Notes under the pieces: model-generated | What the model saw: only the letters and a program-made list of their open reading frames with translations | The model's database searches: none | Told to the model about the DNA's origin: nothing | Assembly (NCBI GenBank): GCA_963712835.1 | Contig: CAVQJJ010000019.1 | Coordinates: forward strand, 124,001 to 188,000 | DNA: 64,000 nt | Reading direction: 5' to 3' | Origin: DATARH01 sp963712835 | GTDB taxonomy: Bacteria; Pseudomonadota; Alphaproteobacteria; ATCC43930; CGMCC-115725 | Position numbers and translations under genes: made by a program | Shown: positions 34,650 through 45,374 of the stretch, piece after piece | Position numbering within the stretch: position 1 is the first letter of the stretch | Layout: every line of letters starts with the position of its first letter

Positions 34650-35912
34650 CTAGGTAATCGCCCGCCCCCTTCTCACCGCGCCGTCGCCGAGGCGGCTTCT
34701 GATCTCATCGACCGCCTGCTCCAGTCGCCGCGGCTTGCCGTCCTCGCGGTCGAAGAGGGTGGGCAGGTCGGCGGTCTCGGCGCTGAGCAGCGCGTCGGCG
34801 CCCACCCCGATCAGGCGAAACCGCGTCGCGCCGTCGGCCTCGGCGGCGAGCAGATGGCGCGCGGTGCGGAACAACGTGTCGGCGAGCTGCGACGGATCGG
34901 CGAGCTTGCGCGACCGGGTGCGGATGCGGAAATCGCTGGTCTTGAGCTTTAGGGTCACGGTGCCGGCGGCGAGCGCCGAAGCCTTGAGCCGGGCCGATAC
35001 CTCCTCGCATAGCGGCCACAGTGTGCGGGCGAGCGCCTCGGCGTCGCTCTCGTCGCGTGCGAAGGTCGTCTCGGCAGAGATCGACTTGGTGCGCGACTCG
35101 GCTTCGACGTGTCGCGCGTCTTCGCCGCGCGCGAGTCGCGCGAGGCGGGCGCCCATCTTGCCGTAGCGCCGCGCCAGCTCGCGCTCGTCGAGCGCGAGCA
35201 ACTGCCCAATCAGCGCGATGCCGTCGGCGGCGAGCCGGCGCTGCATCGCCTGGCCCACGCCCCATAAGAGCCCGACCGGCTTGTCGGCGAGAAACGCGGA
35301 CGCATCGCCGCAACCGATGACCGCGAAACCGCGCGGCTTGTCGAGGTCGGAGGCGATCTTGGCGAGAAACTTGTTGTAGCTGAGCCCGATCGACGCGGTG
35401 ACCGCGAGATTCGCTTCGATCCGCCGCACTAGCGCCACTAATGCCTGCGCCGGAATCATCCCGTTGGCGGGTTCCGTGCCGGTGAGGTCGAGAAACGCCT
35501 CGTCGATCGACAGCGGCTCGACAAGCGGCGTCAGCCGGCGCATCTCGGCCCGAACGGCACGGCCCACCTCACGGTACTTTGCCATGTCCGGGCGGATGAC
35601 CACCGCGTGCGGGCAAGCGGCGAGCGCCTTGAACATCGGCATCGCCGAGCGCACGCCATAAAGCCGCGCGACATAACAGCAGGCGAGCACCACGCCGCGC
35701 TGGCGGCCGCCGACGATGACCGGCTGCTCGGCGAGCTCGGGCCGGTCGCGCTTTTCAACCGTGGCGTAGAACGCGTCGCAATCGATATGCGCGATCGACA
35801 GCGTGTCGAGCTCGGGATGCGTCACCACGCGCGGCGAACCGCAAGACGCGCAGCGCCCGGCATCCGATGCGGTCACGGCGAGCGCGCCGCAATCGCGGCA
35901 GAGCGCGCTCAC
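34650..35912 (-). CDS. dinB: DNA polymerase IV with N-terminal zinc ribbon
   Basis: 420 residues. Y-family translesion polymerase. The GTG start at 35912 overlaps the ROK gene stop (GTGA). The first 25 residues hold a four-cysteine zinc ribbon (C5, C8, C21, C24: CRDCG...CASCG), an add-on found in some alphaproteobacterial DinB proteins and absent in E. coli. The polymerase core has HIDCDAFYATVEKRD and the catalytic SIDEAFLDLTG, followed by the helix-hairpin region and little finger. A beta-clamp peptide at the C-terminus is not obvious (DLPTLFDRE is a candidate). Confidence 0.95.
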   Translation of the reverse strand: MSALCRDCGALAVTASDAGRCASCGSPRVVTHPELDTLSIAHIDCDAFYATVEKRDRPELAEQPVIVGGRQRGVVLACCYVARLYGVRSAMPMFKALAACPHAVVIRPDMAKYREVGRAVRAEMRRLTPLVEPLSIDEAFLDLTGTEPANGMIPAQALVALVRRIEANLAVTASIGLSYNKFLAKIASDLDKPRGFAVIGCGDASAFLADKPVGLLWGVGQAMQRRLAADGIALIGQLLALDERELARRYGKMGARLARLARGEDARHVEAESRTKSISAETTFARDESDAEALARTLWPLCEEVSARLKASALAAGTVTLKLKTSDFRIRTRSRKLADPSQLADTLFRTARHLLAAEADGATRFRLIGVGADALLSAETADLPTLFDREDGKPRRLEQAVDEIRSRLGDGAVRRGRAIT

Positions 35913-36841
35913 GTGGCTTCCCCCGCCGTTTCCCCTGGCCGCCACAACCAGGCGGCACCGCGCACGCCGCTCGAATCGCCGTGCTTTGGGGGTAACAATT
36001 TCGTGGCCACGGTGTCGGAAAAGACGAACGCGCCCCACAACCTCGGCACCGCCCCGTAAAGGCTGGAGATCGCCGACAATCCGCCGCCGAGCACGATCGC
36101 GTCTGGATCGAGGATGTTGATGACATGAGCGAGGGCGCGGGCGAGGCGCTCGGCGTAGCGATCGAGCGTCGCGCGGCAGATCGGATCGCCCGCCGCGGCA
36201 TCCTCCGCGATGCGCTCGCCGGCGATGTCGACGCCGCCATGCGATCGGTGGTCGCGCGCCAGGCCGGGGCCCGACAGGAACGTCTCGACGCAGCCGTGAC
36301 GGCCGCAATAGCAGCGCGGCCCGGGCAATTCGTCGACGCGCGGCCAGGGCAGGGGATTGTGTCCCCACTCGCCGGCGATGGCGTTCGCGCCGGCGACGAT
36401 GCGGCCGCCGATTACCACCCCGCCGCCCACGCCGGTGCCGAGGATCACGCCGAAAACGTTCGAAAAACCGGCGGCCGCCCCGTCGCTCGCCTCGCTGAGC
36501 GCGAAGCAATTCGCATCGTTCGCGAGCCGCACCTTGCGGCCAAGCGCGGTTTCAAGGTCGCGCCCGAGCGGCTTGCCGATCAGCCAGGTCGAGTTGGCAT
36601 TCTCGACGAGCCCGGTATCAGCGACCAGCGTCCCCGGAATGCCGACGCCGACCGTCAGCCGGCCGCCAAGCTCAATCTCGACACCGCGCACCAAAGCCGC
36701 GGTCGCCGCGATCGTGGCGGCATAGTCGTCCGCCGGCGTCGCGACGCGGCGCCTGACGTGCACCCGGCCGTCGCTGTCGATGGCGGCGGCCTCGATCTTG
36801 GTGCCGCCGAGATCGACGCCGATGCGAAATCCTGCACTCAT
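35909..36841 (-). CDS. ROK-family sugar kinase
   Basis: 310 residues. The N-terminal ATPase loop is FRIGVDLGGTKIEAAAID, the catalytic Asp lies in LANDANCFALSE, and GTGVGGGVVIGG is the phosphate loop. The ROK zinc site is CYCGRHGCVET. Glucose, fructose, N-acetylglucosamine or N-acetylmannosamine are possible substrates; sequence reading alone cannot choose. It is coupled to dinB by a four-base overlap, an odd pairing. It is divergent from divK across 215 bases. Confidence 0.92.
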   Translation of the reverse strand: MSAGFRIGVDLGGTKIEAAAIDSDGRVHVRRRVATPADDYAATIAATAALVRGVEIELGGRLTVGVGIPGTLVADTGLVENANSTWLIGKPLGRDLETALGRKVRLANDANCFALSEASDGAAAGFSNVFGVILGTGVGGGVVIGGRIVAGANAIAGEWGHNPLPWPRVDELPGPRCYCGRHGCVETFLSGPGLARDHRSHGGVDIAGERIAEDAAAGDPICRATLDRYAERLARALAHVINILDPDAIVLGGGLSAISSLYGAVPRLWGAFVFSDTVATKLLPPKHGDSSGVRGAAWLWRPGETAGEAT

Positions 36842-37056
36842 GGTGCGCTCGCGATCTCTCTTTGTTCTCTGTAAAACAGTCGCGGCCCACGTGCAAATGC
36901 CGTTTCGGCGCAGGATGGGAATAGCGGGTTTAAAGAAACCGCCCGTCCTTACCTTTTCTTAAGTCCATTGCCCTAAAAATCATCGCCGGATCGTGATGCA
37001 GACCGCCCGGCCGCGGCGGGTTCCCTGATCAGCGCCATCTGTGGGGTCATACGAGA

Positions 37057-37467
37057 ATGACGTTGGAACTTGTGAATGGGGATCAAGGTCCCGGCAAGCA
37101 GTGCTCCAAAAAGGTACTGATCGTCGAGGACAACGATCTCAACATGAAGCTTTTCAACGACCTGCTGGAAGCGCACGGCTATGACACGCTGCAGACGCGC
37201 GATGGGGTCGAGGCCTTGAAGTTGGCGCGCCAGCACCGGCCCGATTTGATCCTGATGGACATCCAGCTGCCCGAGATTTCCGGCCTCGAAGTCACCAAGT
37301 GGCTGAAGGAGGACGACGATCTGCGCGCCATTCCGGTGATCGCGGTGACCGCCTTTGCGATGAAGGGCGACGAGGAAAAGATTCGCGGCGGCGGCTGCGA
37401 GGCGTACATCGCCAAGCCGATCTCGGTCGCGAGCTTCCTGCGCACGGTCGAGCGTTTCCTGGCGTGA
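37057..37467 (+). CDS. divK: Cell-cycle response regulator DivK
   Basis: 136 residues, a single receiver domain. KKVLIVEDNDLNMKLFNDLLEAH is followed by the phosphoacceptor D68 (LILMDIQLPE), VTAFAMKGDEEKI and the Lys of YIAKPIS. The near identity to the Caulobacter DivK sequence pattern makes the call secure. The first 17 residues are longer than in Caulobacter, so a later start is possible. DivK controls DivJ/PleC and DivL to set CtrA activity and cell polarity. pleD follows 40 bases later. A CtrA-like half site lies about 95 bases upstream. Confidence 0.95.
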   Translation: MTLELVNGDQGPGKQCSKKVLIVEDNDLNMKLFNDLLEAHGYDTLQTRDGVEALKLARQHRPDLILMDIQLPEISGLEVTKWLKEDDDLRAIPVIAVTAFAMKGDEEKIRGGGCEAYIAKPISVASFLRTVERFLA

Positions 37468-37507
37468 CCGCGCCGCTTCCGATCAACCCCAATCCGGCAG
37501 CCCTGCC

Positions 37508-38911
<1,404 letters not shown>

Positions 38912-38915
38912 TGCG

Positions 38916-38943
38916 AAAAGGCCGGCTCTCGCCGGCCTTTTTT
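38916..38943. terminator. Bidirectional intrinsic terminator between pleD and rpmG
   Basis: A 7-bp GC stem ggccggc-TCTC-gccggcc with AAAA on the left and TTTTTT on the right. It ends divK-pleD on the plus strand and, read the other way with the A-run, also rpmG on the minus strand. This is the clearest terminator in the window. Confidence 0.92.
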
Positions 38944-39109
38944 ATTTGATCTTCGCTTCCTTGAAGACGACGTGCTTGCGCGCCACCGGATCGAACTTCT
39001 TCAGTTCGAGCTTATTGGTCTTGGTGCGCGGGTTCTTTTTCGTCACGTAAAAGTAGCCGGTATCGGCGCTGCTGACGAGCTTGATCTGGACGGTGTTGGT
39101 CTTGGCCAT
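38942..39109 (-). CDS. rpmG: 50S ribosomal protein L33
   Basis: 55 residues. MAKTNTVQIKLVSSADTGYFYV, then KNPRTKTNKLELKKFDPVARKH is the L33 signature. The zinc-binding cysteines of the other L33 type are absent, so this is the zinc-independent form. The stop codon lies in the T-run of the terminator. It sits in the common alphaproteobacterial position next to pleD and has its own promoter inside the upstream protease gene. Confidence 0.96.
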   Translation of the reverse strand: MAKTNTVQIKLVSSADTGYFYVTKKNPRTKTNKLELKKFDPVARKHVVFKEAKIK

Positions 39110-39128
39110 TGCCGAATCTCGCGGAGAT

Positions 39129-40811
39129 TTAGGGCGTTCGTGAAGGCGAAGATAGTCCGCTGCCCTTCGCTGTCAAGGCGGCGTCGGCGGTTGGCACGCC
39201 CGGTGGCGCGGCCGATGCACCGGAAGGATGGATTGCCCCCAGCGCCGCCGCATAGCGCGCCGGGTCGGACAGCACCCGCTCGGCGACCTTGAGATCGAGC
39301 GTCGGCGAGGTGGCCTCGGCTGGGCAGCTCTTGCGCAGCGCCGCCCACGCCGTGTCGTTCAACGAAACGCGCGGCCGCGAAGCGTCGGCATCGGCGGCGT
39401 CGACCGGGCGGCGCAGCACCGTATCGACCGAGGCATCGCTGTCGCCGATCCCGGCGGTGCATAGCGTCGGCACCACGCCGTGCTGCTGCAGGTAATAGCC
39501 CGACGGCGTGACGAGCCGCGCCCAGGTCAGCGTCAGCTCGCCGTCGTTGGGCAACCGCATCACCGTCTGCACGGTGCCCTTGCCGTAGGACGAGCTGCCG
39601 ACGACCACCGCGCGGCCGACATCCTGCAGCGCCGCGGCGACGATTTCCGACGCGGAAGCCGAGCCGCCGTTGACCAGCACGACGATCGGTGTCGACGCCG
39701 CGATGGCGTGGCCGGTGGCGGCGAAATACTGGTGGCTCGCCGGGTGTCGGCCGGTCGTCGCGATGATCGGTCCTTTGCTGAGGAACAAATCGGAAAGGCT
39801 CACCGCCTGGTCGAGCAGCCCGCCGGGATCGCCGCGCAGGTCGAGCACGATGCCGGCAAGCTTCCCGCCCGGCGCCTGGCGCTGCGCTTCAATGATCCCC
39901 TCGGTGACCCGCTGCGTCGTGCTCTGGTTGAAGCTGGCGACATGGAAGATCGCGATGTTGCCCTCGCGTGTCGCGGTCACTGTCGGGACGACAACGAGCG
40001 CGCGCTCGATCTTGTAGTCGCGAGTGCCGGCGACGCCGGGTCGCTCGATCGTCAGGCCGACAATGCTGCCGATCGGGCCGCGCAGCTCGTGGATGATGTC
40101 GCTCACCTGGTGCCCGGCGACCGGCGTGCCATCGATCGCGACGATCTTGTCGCCGATTTTGAGACCCGCGTGCTGTGCCGGGCCGTTCTCGCTGACCGCG
40201 GTGATGCTGAAATCACTGTTGGCGGTTTCGAGCGTCACGCCGATGCCGCCGAACCCGTCGCGCGCCGCGCGCTGGTCGCGCGCCTCGTCCGGCGCGGCAT
40301 AGCGCGAGAAGCGGTCGAGCGCGCCGGTCATGCCGTCGAACACGGCCTTGTCGATTGCGTCCTCCGGGAGGGCTCGCACGTGTGCGGAGGCCTTTTTCGC
40401 GGCGGCGATGATGTCGGCCATGACCTCGCCGCCGGCATTGCCGTCGATATCGGACGGCACCCGATAGCTGCCGGCGACGATGCCGTCATAAGTCAGGGTC
40501 AGCGTGTCGCGGTCGCGCACGTCGCTGCCCATCGAGACCCCGAGCCGCGGGTCGAGCTTCGCCAGGTTTTTGGCGCCGACAACGACCAGCTTCTGGCCGG
40601 AAACCGGCTCGATATAAAGATCGGTGATCTGTTCGATGCCGCGGGCGAAGAGTTCGCCCGTCGAGCCGTCTTGCGATGACACGTGCGTGCCACAGGCGGC
40701 GAGCAGGACGCAGGCGAGGACGGGAGCGAGCGAGCGCCAGCTCGCGGGCAGGCGCCGCCATGACAAAAAACGCGCGCTAATCGGCAATCCTAGTTTCCCC
40801 TGGTCCGCCAA
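39129..40811 (-). CDS. S41 family C-terminal processing peptidase (lipoprotein)
   Basis: 560 residues. A lipobox (VLLAACG, Cys40) predicts a lipoprotein facing the periplasm. A PDZ domain (about 195-280, FGGIGVTLETANSD) precedes the protease core. The catalytic Ser is in VNGGSASASEIVAAALQD and the Lys in SSYGKGTVQT, the CtpA/Prc Ser-Lys dyad. Such enzymes trim C-termini of envelope proteins, including peptidoglycan hydrolases. The Pro/Ala-rich C-terminal 100 residues are less conserved. It follows rnr by 95 bases, and its 3' end contains the rpmG promoter. Confidence 0.92.
   Translation of the reverse strand: MADQGKLGLPISARFLSWRRLPASWRSLAPVLACVLLAACGTHVSSQDGSTGELFARGIEQITDLYIEPVSGQKLVVVGAKNLAKLDPRLGVSMGSDVRDRDTLTLTYDGIVAGSYRVPSDIDGNAGGEVMADIIAAAKKASAHVRALPEDAIDKAVFDGMTGALDRFSRYAAPDEARDQRAARDGFGGIGVTLETANSDFSITAVSENGPAQHAGLKIGDKIVAIDGTPVAGHQVSDIIHELRGPIGSIVGLTIERPGVAGTRDYKIERALVVVPTVTATREGNIAIFHVASFNQSTTQRVTEGIIEAQRQAPGGKLAGIVLDLRGDPGGLLDQAVSLSDLFLSKGPIIATTGRHPASHQYFAATGHAIAASTPIVVLVNGGSASASEIVAAALQDVGRAVVVGSSSYGKGTVQTVMRLPNDGELTLTWARLVTPSGYYLQQHGVVPTLCTAGIGDSDASVDTVLRRPVDAADADASRPRVSLNDTAWAALRKSCPAEATSPTLDLKVAERVLSDPARYAAALGAIHPSGASAAPPGVPTADAALTAKGSGLSSPSRTP
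39149..39176 (-). promoter_or_regulatory. Sigma-70-type promoter of rpmG
   Basis: On the minus strand a perfect TTGACA is followed after 16 bases by TATCTT, giving a leader of about 35 bases to the L33 start. The element lies entirely inside the last codons of the C-terminal processing protease gene. Confidence 0.7.
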
Positions 40812-40906
40812 TCGCGGCGCATTTCGGGCAAGGCTGGCCCGTCGATGGCGGCGCCCACAGTAGTTTTTTGTCGTGCCGCGATCAACAAGCGCCGGTCGGG
40901 GGCGCC

Positions 40907-42615
40907 TCAGCGTCGGCGGCCAACCTGTCGCGCCGGGCGCTTGCGCCGTCGGCTGGGGGAAAATCGTGGGCGCTCGGCCACCGCCTCGTCGAGCCGAAAG
41001 ACGAGCCTGCCGCCGAGCGGATCGGCCTCGGCGAGGCGTACCGAAAGCGCGTCGCCGAACCCGAAGCTGCGGCGCGAATGGTGCCCGCTGAGGCGCGCCC
41101 GGCGCGCATCGAAGCGATAGAAATCGGGCGGCAGATTGGCGATCGGCAAAAGCCCATCGGCGCCGCTGTCGGGCAGCGTCAGGAACAGCCCGAAGCGCTG
41201 CACGCCGTTGACCCGCGCGGCAAAGACCTCGCCGATGCGGCCGCCGAGCAGCCGGGCGCGGTAGCGCTCGAGCGCGGCGCGCTCGGCGGCCGTCGCGCGC
41301 CGCTCGGTGGCGGAGACATGCTTGCCGATCGCCTCCAGCGCATCGTGCGGCGTGCTCTCGCCGAGCAGCGCGCGGTGCACCAGCAAATCGGCGTAGCGCC
41401 GAATCGGCGAGGTGAAATGCGCGTAGCGCGGCAAGGCCAGCCCGAAATGGCCGATATTGCCGGGGCTGTAGGCCGCCTGCGCCTGGGCGCGCAGGACCAA
41501 GTCGTTGACCACCGCCGCCTCAGGCCGGCCGGCGACCTTGGCCAGCACTCGGTTGAACAGCTCCGGGCGGATGACCTGGCCCTTCGCCAGGCCGAGTCCC
41601 GAAATATTGATATCGGCGAGGGCTAGCGCGCAGCGCATCAAGCCGCTCGGGATGCCGGCGCGTCATGGACGCGGTAGAGGCTCGGCCGGCGGCGTGCCTC
41701 CAGTTCCTCGGCCGCGGCGACATTGGCGAGGATCATGAATTCCTCGATCAATTTGTGGCTGTCGAGCCGCCGCCGCGGTTCGATTCCGACCGGCAGGCCC
41801 TCAGCGTCGAGGACCACGCGGTATTCGACAAGATCGAGCGCCAGTGCGCCGCGCGCGTTACGGGCGCGATCGAGCGTGGCAAAGGCGCCGTAAAGGGCGT
41901 CGAGCCGGATATTCGCGAGCGACAGCTTTCCGTTGCCATCGTGCGCCGCCTGCACCTGCTCATAGGTGAGCCGCGCGGCGGAGCGCATGATGGCGCGCTC
42001 GAACGCGTGACGCAATTTTCTGCCGTCGCGGTCGATCCACAAATGCGCCGCGAGACAGGCGCGGTCTTCCTTCGGCTTCAGCGAGCACAACCCGTTCGAC
42101 AGCACCTCGGGCAGCATCGGTACGACGCGGTCGGGAAAATAGACCGAGTTGCCGCGCTCCCGCGCCTCGCGATCGAGCGCACTACCCGGCGCGACGTAAT
42201 GCGCGACATCGGCGATCGCGACCACAAGATGCCAGCCGCCGGGATTTCGCGGCTCGGGGTCAGGCTCCGCCCACACCGCGTCGTCGAAATCGCGCGCGTC
42301 GCTGCCGTCGATCGTAACGAGGTCGAGGCCACGGAGATCGGTCCGTCCGGTCGCGTCGACTGGCGTCGCCGCGGCAGCCTCCTCGATCGCGGCAGCGGGC
42401 AGGACATGCGGAATCTCAAACTGCGCTATCGATATCAGGCTGATCGCACCGGGCGAATCTGGCGATCCCAGCCGGTCGACGATTTTGACCCGCGGCGGCC
42501 CGTAACGTCGCGCCGGCAACAACTCGGCCGTGACCAGCTCGCCATCGGTCGCGCCGGCGATATGAGCCGGCTCGACGATGTATTCCATGCGGTCGCGGCG
42601 ATCGGCCGGCACCAC
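40907..42615 (-). CDS. rnr: Exoribonuclease R (two frameshifts, N-terminus missing)
   Basis: A 3'-5' hydrolytic exoribonuclease. The RNB core is clear: VTIDGSDARDFDDAVWAE with the metal aspartates, GNSVYFPDRVVPMLPE, and then LALPRYAHFTSPIRRYADLLVHR, with an S1 domain at the end. Two single extra bases (at 41652 and in the GGG at 41620-41622) break the frame at HDAPA/PERLDALR/ASLADINIS. Homology begins only at APVVGVFRRS just after the topA stop, so the helix-turn-helix and first cold-shock domains (about 150 residues) are absent and no convincing start exists; the GTG at 42615 is the first in frame. Compare the finding on this junction. Confidence 0.85.
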
Positions 42616-42674
42616 GCGTCCGCCACCCGGCGAGCGGCGAAAGACGCCGACAACGGGGGCGAGAGGCTCGTCGC

Positions 42675-45341
42675 CTATGGATTTGCCGGACGGCTCGATG
42701 AGGCACGTCCCGACTTGCCCGGCGACGCTTTCGCGCGACCAGCAGCCTTCCGACCCGGTTTTTTGGCGGTGCGGCGCGCCCCATTGGTGGTGGCGACGGG
42801 CGCGGCGGCGCGGGGCTTGCGGGCGGTCTTGCCTTTTGCCTTCTGCGCGGCGATGAGCGGCAGCGCCTCAGTCAAGGTGAACTGTTCAGGATCGGCGGCC
42901 CTCGGCAGCGATGCGATCAGACCCTCATGGCTGACATAGGGTCCGTAGCGGCCGCGATACAGCCCGACCGTGCCGCCCTCCGGGTGCGCGCCCAGCTCAC
43001 GGATCAGCTGTGGTCCGCGACGACTGCCGGCCTTGTTCTGCGCTTCGGCCAGCACCGTGACGGCGCGGTTGAGGCCGATATTGAGCACGTCGTCGTCCGC
43101 GCCAAGAGAGGCGAAGGTCGTCCCGCGCTTGAGGTAGGGGCCGAACCGGCCGATGCCGGCAATGATTGGGTCCCCGGAATCGGGATGCCGGCCCACCTCA
43201 CGCGGTAAGGCCAGAAGCTTGATAGCAATATCGAAAGTGACGCTGTTCGGCTCCATGCCGCGCGGCAGCGCGGCGCGTTTCGGCTTGTCGCCGTTCTCTC
43301 CCGCACCAAGTTGGATGTAATGGCCGTAAGGCCCTCTCTTCAGCGACACCGGCAACCCGCTCGCTGGATCGACGCCCAACTCGGTGTCCGGCGCCACCGG
43401 GGCTTTGCTGTCGCTTTCGTTTTCTATACCGAGCGCGCGGGTGTAACGGCAGTTTGGATAGTTCGAGCAGCCGATGAACGCGCCGAACCGGCCGAGCTTC
43501 AGCGACAATTTGCCTTCGCCACAGACCGGGCATAGGCGCACGTCGCGCCCCGACCCGTCGTCGGGGAAGAAATGACGGCCCAGCCCCTCGTCGAGAGCCT
43601 TCAGCACATCGCCGATCTTGAGATCCTTGGTGCCGTTAACCGCACTCGAGAAGTCGCGCCAGAAATTGCGCAGCACTTCCTTCCAGTCGATCCGCCCGCC
43701 GGAGATGTCGTCGAGCTGGTTTTCCAGATCGGCGGTGAAATTGTATTCGACGTAGCGCTCGAAAAAACTGGTGAGGAACGCCGTCACCAGCCGGCCGCGG
43801 TCTTCCGGCATAAACCGCCGCTTGTCGAGACGCACATAGCTACGATCTTGCAGAACTTGAAGAATCGATGCGTAAGTTGACGGTCTTCCTATGCCAAGCT
43901 CTTCGAGTTTCTTGACTAGGCTCGCTTCGCTGTAGCGTGGCGGCGGCTGGGTGAAATGCTGGCTCGGGTTGACCGCGCCGCGTGCCAAGCGCTCCTTTTC
44001 GCGCATCGGCGGCAGGCGGCGATTTTCTTCGTCCTCCGCCGCGTCGTCTTGGTCTTCCTGGTAGAGCTTGAGGAAGCCGTCGAACAGGGTTGTCGTGCCG
44101 GTCGCGTGCAGCCCGATACGTCCCGAGGGATCGGTGATATCGATACCCACCTGGTCGAGCAGCGCCGACTCCATCTGGCTCGCGATGGTACGCTTCCAGA
44201 TCAGCTCGTAGAGGCGACGGTGATCGTTGTCGAGATGGCGGACGACCTCAGTCGGCTTTCGCGCCAAATCGGTCGGGCGGATCGCCTCGTGCGCCTCCTG
44301 CGCGTTCTTCGCCTGGCTGCGATAGACGCGTGGACTGTCAGGCAGATATCGATCGCCATATTCCTGTGCGATCAGGCTGCGCGCGGCGGCAATCGCCTCG
44401 CCGGCGATCGCGACACCGTCGGTGCGCATATAGGTGATAAGGCCGACCGTGTCGCCGCCGAGATCGACGCCTTCATAGAGGCGCTGCGCGAGGCGCATCG
44501 TGCGGCTCGCACCAAAGCCAAGCTTGCGTGAGGCTTCCTGCTGCAAGGTCGACGTGGTGAAGGGCGGGAATGGGTTGCGCCGGGTCTGTCGGCGCTCGAT
44601 CGAGGCGACCGAAAAGGCCGGTGCAGCGAGGATCGCATCGGCCGCCGCGCGCGCCTTGGCCTCGCTGTCGAGATCATAGCGGTCGAGCTTCTTGCCGTCG
44701 AACCGGGTGAGCCGCGCGGTGAACTTCTCGCCGGCCTCGGTGGCGAACTCGACCTCGACCGTCCAGTATTCGCGCGCCCTGAACGCCTCGATCTCGCCTT
44801 CTCGTTCGCAAATAAGGCGCAACGCGACCGACTGCACCCGCCCCGCCGAGCGGCTCCCCGGAAGCTTGCGCCATAGCACCGGCGACAGCGTGAACCCGAC
44901 GAGGTAATCGAGAGCCCGCCGCGCGAGGTAGGCGTCAACTAACTCGATATCGATATCACGCGGTTTAGTGAAGGCATCGAGCACCGCGTTGCGCGTCACC
45001 TCGTTGAACACGACCCGCTTGACATCGATACCCTTTAGCGCGCGGCGGTTTTTCAGCACCTCGTTGATATGCCACGAGATCGCTTCGCCCTCGCGGTCGG
45101 GGTCTGTGGCGAGATAGAGTTGGTCGGCGCCGCGCACCGCCTCGGCCATCGCGCGGACATGCTTCTCAGACTTGCCGTCGACCTCCCACGACATCGCGAA
45201 ATCGGAATCGGGGAGCACCGAACCGTCCTTCGCCGGCAAATCGCGCACATGCCCGTAGCTCGCCACGACCTTGTAGTCGCGGCCGAGATATTTGTTGATG
45301 GTCTTCGCTTTGGCCGGCGATTCGACGATGACGACGTTCAT
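42675..45341 (-). CDS. topA: DNA topoisomerase I
   Basis: 888 residues. Type IA topoisomerase that relaxes negative supercoils. The TOPRIM domain has VVIVESPAKAKTINKYLG and DPDREGEAI; the active-site Tyr is in GLITYMRTDG. One four-cysteine zinc finger remains (CPVCGEGKLSLKLGRFGAFIGC...PNC), followed by topo C-terminal repeats (GRFGPYLKRG, GRYGPYVSHEG) and a Lys/Arg/Ala-rich tail. It lies 33 bases after dprA. Its tail runs into the frame where the rnr N-terminus should be. Confidence 0.97.
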   Translation of the reverse strand: MNVVIVESPAKAKTINKYLGRDYKVVASYGHVRDLPAKDGSVLPDSDFAMSWEVDGKSEKHVRAMAEAVRGADQLYLATDPDREGEAISWHINEVLKNRRALKGIDVKRVVFNEVTRNAVLDAFTKPRDIDIELVDAYLARRALDYLVGFTLSPVLWRKLPGSRSAGRVQSVALRLICEREGEIEAFRAREYWTVEVEFATEAGEKFTARLTRFDGKKLDRYDLDSEAKARAAADAILAAPAFSVASIERRQTRRNPFPPFTTSTLQQEASRKLGFGASRTMRLAQRLYEGVDLGGDTVGLITYMRTDGVAIAGEAIAAARSLIAQEYGDRYLPDSPRVYRSQAKNAQEAHEAIRPTDLARKPTEVVRHLDNDHRRLYELIWKRTIASQMESALLDQVGIDITDPSGRIGLHATGTTTLFDGFLKLYQEDQDDAAEDEENRRLPPMREKERLARGAVNPSQHFTQPPPRYSEASLVKKLEELGIGRPSTYASILQVLQDRSYVRLDKRRFMPEDRGRLVTAFLTSFFERYVEYNFTADLENQLDDISGGRIDWKEVLRNFWRDFSSAVNGTKDLKIGDVLKALDEGLGRHFFPDDGSGRDVRLCPVCGEGKLSLKLGRFGAFIGCSNYPNCRYTRALGIENESDSKAPVAPDTELGVDPASGLPVSLKRGPYGHYIQLGAGENGDKPKRAALPRGMEPNSVTFDIAIKLLALPREVGRHPDSGDPIIAGIGRFGPYLKRGTTFASLGADDDVLNIGLNRAVTVLAEAQNKAGSRRGPQLIRELGAHPEGGTVGLYRGRYGPYVSHEGLIASLPRAADPEQFTLTEALPLIAAQKAKGKTARKPRAAAPVATTNGARRTAKKPGRKAAGRAKASPGKSGRASSSRPANP

Positions 45342-45374
45342 GGACCCGTTCGTTTGGCGAGGCCGCGGCCTCGG

